The position numbers and the translations under genes were made by a program. From an uncultured Rhodocyclaceae bacterium (lineage in GTDB: Bacteria > Pseudomonadota > Gammaproteobacteria > Burkholderiales > Rhodocyclaceae), in NCBI GenBank assembly GCA_900549295.1, contig URNG01000068.1, positions 1 through 16,973 on the forward strand: a stretch of DNA of 16,973 bases. Reading direction: 5' to 3'. The notes below the pieces were generated by a model that saw only the letters and a program-made list of their open reading frames with translations, had not been told where the DNA came from and searched no databases. How positions within the stretch are numbered: the first letter of the stretch is position 1; every line of letters begins with the position of its first letter. Shown one piece after another: positions 14,923 through 16,973 of this stretch.

Positions 14923-15468
14923 TTACTTGTCTTCCTTATCGCCCGCCTGAAAACCCGTAAACATCGAGCGGGTCTGGGTCTGTAGCTGATCCTGCATGGA
15001 CTGGAACATCTTCTTCGACTGGTCCATGTAGGTCGCCATGACGTTCTGCATGGCCGGCTGCTGGAAGTTGAGGAACTGGTTCCAGAAATCCGCCTGCACG
15101 CTGGAAGCGTCGCTGCCGTACACGCTGCGCGTCTGCTCCTGCAATTTCTGCTGGAACTCGATGAAGGTGCGCATGTTGTTTTCCAGATAACGCCCAAGCA
15201 TGTTCTGCGAGGCGCTGCCGTAGAAGCGGATGAAGCCGGAGAGCAGTTCGCAGGAAAAGAGCGGCACGCCGCCGGTTTCCTCTTCCAGGATGATCTGCAA
15301 CAGGATGCTGCGCGTCAGATCTTCGGCGGTTTTGGCATCGACCACCTTGAACCCCTCGTACTTCAGCACCAGTTCCTTGACGTCGCCCAGGGTGATGTAG
15401 GCGCTGGTTTTAGTGTCATAGAGACGACGATTGGGGTATTTCTTGATTAAACGAACCGGATCAGACAT
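14923..15468 (-). CDS. phaR: Polyhydroxyalkanoate synthesis repressor PhaR
   Basis: This is a 181-residue regulator of polyhydroxybutyrate storage. The N-terminal DNA-binding domain is unmistakable: RLIKKYPNRRLYDTKTSAYI, then TLGDVKELVLKYEGFKVVDA. It is followed by the two PHB-accumulation regulator segments, including RSILLQIILEEETGGVPLFS and NMLGRYLENNMRTFIEFQQK, and a Gln/Met-rich tail typical of PhaR (MATYMDQSKKMFQSMQDQLQ). The known family binds PHB granules and represses the phasin gene phaP and itself when no polymer is present. The ATG at 15468 has GAGG eight bases upstream and fits the domain start; a longer frame runs into the promoter. No pha synthesis genes are in the window. Confidence 0.94.
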   Translation of the reverse strand: MSDPVRLIKKYPNRRLYDTKTSAYITLGDVKELVLKYEGFKVVDAKTAEDLTRSILLQIILEEETGGVPLFSCELLSGFIRFYGSASQNMLGRYLENNMRTFIEFQQKLQEQTRSVYGSDASSVQADFWNQFLNFQQPAMQNVMATYMDQSKKMFQSMQDQLQTQTRSMFTGFQAGDKEDK

Positions 15469-15504
15469 GCCGAATGCCTCAAATTTCTTTGTGTGCAATG
15501 CAGC

Positions 15505-15510
15505 ATTATA
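15505..15510 (-). promoter_or_regulatory. -10 element of the phaR promoter
   Basis: A perfect TATAAT on the minus strand lies 36 bases before the phaR ATG. The sequence 17 bases further upstream is a poor -35, so an activator or a weak promoter is likely. Confidence 0.5.
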
Positions 15511-15550
15511 GCCCGATCCGGCAAACCGGCGCAGCCCCACCGCCGTTCGT

Positions 15551-15580
15551 ATCCTCTCCAGCTTTTAAGCCGGAGAGGAT
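15551..15580. terminator. Strong hairpin between parE and phaR
   Basis: ATCCTCTCC (15551-15559) pairs perfectly with GGAGAGGAT (15572-15580), and the inner GCTT/AAGC extends the stem past one mismatch. It lies 15 bases after the parE stop and upstream of phaR on the same strand, so it may end the parDE transcript. On the minus strand no T-run follows, so it may only stabilise or pause the RNA. Confidence 0.4.
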
Positions 15581-15595
15581 GAGCCGAAGTGATTT

Positions 15596-15883
15596 TTATA
15601 AGTGCCGCTCCACATCCTGCCGCTGGTGCAGAACACGGATAACGTCCAGGTGGTCGGCATAGTCCAGGAAATACACCACATGCGAGCCACACAGATATTT
15701 CTGGAAGCCCGGCAGCACCTCGGCAGGTCGACCGTGCTTTGTTCCTTCGGCCAGCGCATGGCAGGCGTCCCGGATTGCATCCGTGTAGCTGTCGGCCTGA
15801 TCTGGCCCCCACCTATCGGCGCTGTAGTCCCAAATCTCGTCAATGTCGGCTGCCGCTGCTGGCGAAAATGCAATGGCTTTCAT
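15596..15883 (-). CDS. parE: ParE/RelE-family toxin
   Basis: This is a 95-residue toxin of the RelE/ParE superfamily. ParE proteins of this type act on DNA gyrase. Visible features are the N-terminal strand KAIAFSPAAAADIDEIWDYS (the usual SPxAxxDIxEIW), the helix QADSYTDAIRDACHALAEGT, and the C-terminal sheet YLCGSHVVYFLDYADHLDVI followed by RVLHQRQDVERHL, where R-V-L-H-x-R-x-D is typical of ParE. Its ATG overlaps the stop of the antitoxin gene by four bases (ATGA), so it is translated by coupling and in the normal antitoxin-first order. It looks intact. Confidence 0.9.
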   Translation of the reverse strand: MKAIAFSPAAAADIDEIWDYSADRWGPDQADSYTDAIRDACHALAEGTKHGRPAEVLPGFQKYLCGSHVVYFLDYADHLDVIRVLHQRQDVERHL

Positions 15884-16128
15884 TGAGCTTTATGCCCTGC
15901 CCGCTTCCGGGCCTTAAACGCCCCGAAGTCGAACGGACGCGGTTCGCCGGAGTCAAGGCCCGCCTGCAAGGCGTCTTGCAGCGCCTTCACCCTGGCTTCG
16001 TGCTCCTCCAGCAGCCGCAGCCCGGCCCTGACCACATCGCTGGCCGTACTGTAGCGCCCGCCCTGGATTTGTGCATCAATGAAACTCACGAAGTGCGGCC
16101 CGAGGGCCACGGATGTATTTCGATTCAT
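15880..16128 (-). CDS. parD: ParD-family antitoxin
   Basis: This is an 82-residue antitoxin with an N-terminal ribbon-helix-helix DNA-binding domain and a C-terminal toxin-binding tail. The N-terminus MNRNTSVALGPHFVSFIDAQ followed by IQGGRYSTASDVVRAGLRLL is the standard ParD pattern (G-R-Y-x-x-A-S-D-V-V-R-x-G-L). The C-terminal part EHEARVKALQDALQAGLDSG ends in a basic stretch. The ATG at 16128 has AAGGAG seven bases upstream; upstream in-frame codons are not used. The palindrome at 16147-16171 lies just before it and is the likely autoregulatory site. Confidence 0.92.
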   Translation of the reverse strand: MNRNTSVALGPHFVSFIDAQIQGGRYSTASDVVRAGLRLLEEHEARVKALQDALQAGLDSGEPRPFDFGAFKARKRAGHKAQ

Positions 16129-16146
16129 GGCGTTCTCCTTGCTTCT

Positions 16147-16171
16147 TACCAATATATATTGAATATTGGTA
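16147..16171. promoter_or_regulatory. Palindromic operator of parDE
   Basis: TACCAATAT (16147-16155) and ATATTGGTA (16163-16171) form a perfect nine-base inverted repeat with a seven-base AT-rich centre, 19 bases upstream of the parD ATG. Ribbon-helix-helix antitoxins repress their own promoter at such sites. The AT-rich centre probably holds the -10; a -35 is not clear. Confidence 0.6.
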
Positions 16172-16277
16172 CAAAACCACCTCGTCGCTCCGCCGATTTT
16201 TCGACGACGCCAACATGCCTTGCCGCATAGCGCCGCAATGCCTCGGCCAGCGCCGGATCAAGCCCTCCCGTCGCGAG
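16149..16277 (-). pseudogene. Possible remnant of a lost gene
   Basis: Between the adhesin terminator and parD, a minus-strand frame is open for 43 codons without a start, reading LATGGLDPALAEALRRYAAR then HVGVVEKSAERRGGF. It has a protein-like amphipathic pattern and ends at a TAA inside the parDE operator. It may be the tail of a deleted gene, or chance in GC-rich DNA. I do not recognise it. Confidence 0.2.
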
Positions 16278-16285
16278 TTACCGGC

Positions 16286-16321
16286 AAAAAAATGCCAGTC
16301 AGCCTTGGCTGACTGGCATTT
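16286..16321 (-). terminator. Rho-independent terminator of the adhesin gene
   Basis: AAATGCCAGTCAGCC (16290-16304) and GGCTGACTGGCATTT (16307-16321) form a perfect 15-base stem with a tiny loop. On the minus strand it is followed by a run of seven T (16292-16286). It lies about 30 bases after the stop of the minus-strand surface-protein gene and is a textbook terminator. Confidence 0.85.
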
Positions 16322-16349
16322 AGCTCACGCCATATCCGGGGATGCGGCT

Positions 16350-16973
16350 TTATTTCTTGCGGAATTCGTCCTCCACTTCCTGCCGATCCGCTTCGCTGCC
16401 TTCGATCTGGATTCCCTCAATCTGGATGAACCCCGGTTCGATGGAGAGGAAAGGCGTCATCGCCATTTGCTCGCCGGTGGTGGCGGCGGCGAGGCGGAAG
16501 GCTTCGGTCTGGGCGGGTTCGGACGGGGCATCGTTGCTGCTGCCGTCGTCCACCACCCGCGCCACGTCGCCACCGGAGATTTGGCTCTGCTGGGCGTTCA
16601 GGCTCTGCTGGGCGTTCACCGTCAGCGTGCCGTTCTCGTAGGTGATGGCGTAGTTGTTGCTGTCGAAGCCGTCGCTGCCGGTGGCGTCACTGACGATGAT
16701 GTCGTAGTCGCCGACGGCGGCGGTCTGCGGCAGGCCGTCGCTGGCGAGGGTGACGCCGGCCAGCCTTTCGCTGCCCACCAGGCCGTCGGCGGTAAAGCCG
16801 GTGCTGCCGTCCAGCGTCAGGCTTGCGCCCTGGGTTTTGCTGGCGTCCCTGGCGGTAATGGTCAGTGCCTTCGGTGTGATCGTCAGCGTGTTGCCGTTGA
16901 AGCTGATCGTGTAGTTGTCGTTGGCGAGCGTGCCCTGATTGATCGCATAGCTGCCGGCGTTCTCGCCGCCGGC
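16350..16973 (-). CDS. MBG-repeat surface protein, C-terminal part (continues beyond window)
   Basis: The last 207 residues of a larger protein are visible; the frame is open to the window edge. It holds repeats of the MBG type found in filamentous haemagglutinin-like and other large surface proteins: SYAINQGTLANDNYTISFNG then NTLTITPKALTITARDASKT, and a second unit GLVGSERLAGVTLASDG with DGFDSNNYAITYENGTLTVN. Repeats stop about 90 residues before the end. The tail is then low in structure and acidic (VVDDGSSNDAPSEPAQTEAF, and PGFIQIEGIQIEGSEADRQE) and ends in FRKK. No sorting signal such as LPXTG or an autotransporter barrel is present, so two-partner secretion or another route is possible. 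An apparent start at 16778 is internal and not the real start. Confidence 0.85.
   Translation of the reverse strand, partial: AGGENAGSYAINQGTLANDNYTISFNGNTLTITPKALTITARDASKTQGASLTLDGSTGFTADGLVGSERLAGVTLASDGLPQTAAVGDYDIIVSDATGSDGFDSNNYAITYENGTLTVNAQQSLNAQQSQISGGDVARVVDDGSSNDAPSEPAQTEAFRLAAATTGEQMAMTPFLSIEPGFIQIEGIQIEGSEADRQEVEDEFRKK
16585..16620 (-). repeat. 18-bp tandem repeat inside the surface-protein gene
   Basis: Two 18-base units (16585-16602 and 16603-16620) differ only in the last two bases. They encode VNAQQS-LNAQQS at the border between the MBG repeats and the tail. Confidence 0.8.

Overview
The window is GC-rich, densely packed chromosomal DNA. Its gene content (PHB regulator PhaR, ECF sigma/FecR pair, ModE-ModABC, Ppk1, MBG-repeat adhesin) and high-GC codon use suggest a betaproteobacterium, perhaps of the Rhodocyclales. 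This is inferred from protein style only; there is no rRNA or other phylogenetic marker here.

Layout. 1-180: a junction where the first ~35 codons of a fecR-type gene (minus) run into the first ~20 codons of an unrelated FAD-binding oxidoreductase gene (plus). 176-800: an ECF sigma factor of FecI type (minus) with a promoter and a possible Fur site. 931-1853: gcvH and an unknown gene. 2005-3187: an unknown 68-residue protein and an arginase-family hydrolase (both minus). 3264-4735: a 63-residue unknown protein and bioF. 4876-8935: a complete molybdate locus, with a tandem-Mop molybdate-binding protein (minus) divergent from modE-modA-modB-modC; a good ModE operator lies just before modE. 9078-11975: a secreted SIMPL-domain protein, an unknown Cys-rich 320-residue protein and a response regulator/diguanylate cyclase. 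Two ~92% identical 110-bp palindromic repeats sit at the two convergent gene ends in this stretch. 12151-15468: an ankyrin protein, polyphosphate kinase ppk1 with a Pho-box-like sequence upstream, and convergent phaR. 15596-16171: a parDE toxin-antitoxin pair with a palindromic operator. 16286-16973: a strong terminator and the C-terminal end of a large MBG-repeat surface protein that continues past the window.

How the genes work together. The Mod genes form one unit for molybdate uptake, sensing and storage, with ModE probably repressing its own operon. ppk1 and phaR bring the two storage polymers, polyphosphate and polyhydroxybutyrate, side by side, which fits a polymer-accumulating lifestyle but does not prove it. 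The sigma/FecR pair would normally control an outer-membrane TonB-dependent transporter, but here the anti-sigma gene is cut short.

No clearly new multi-gene system was found. The most useful leads are the chimeric junction at the left edge, the paired palindromic elements at convergent gene ends, the unknown 320-residue protein with a CSVCH motif, and the arginase-like enzyme with changed substrate-binding positions.
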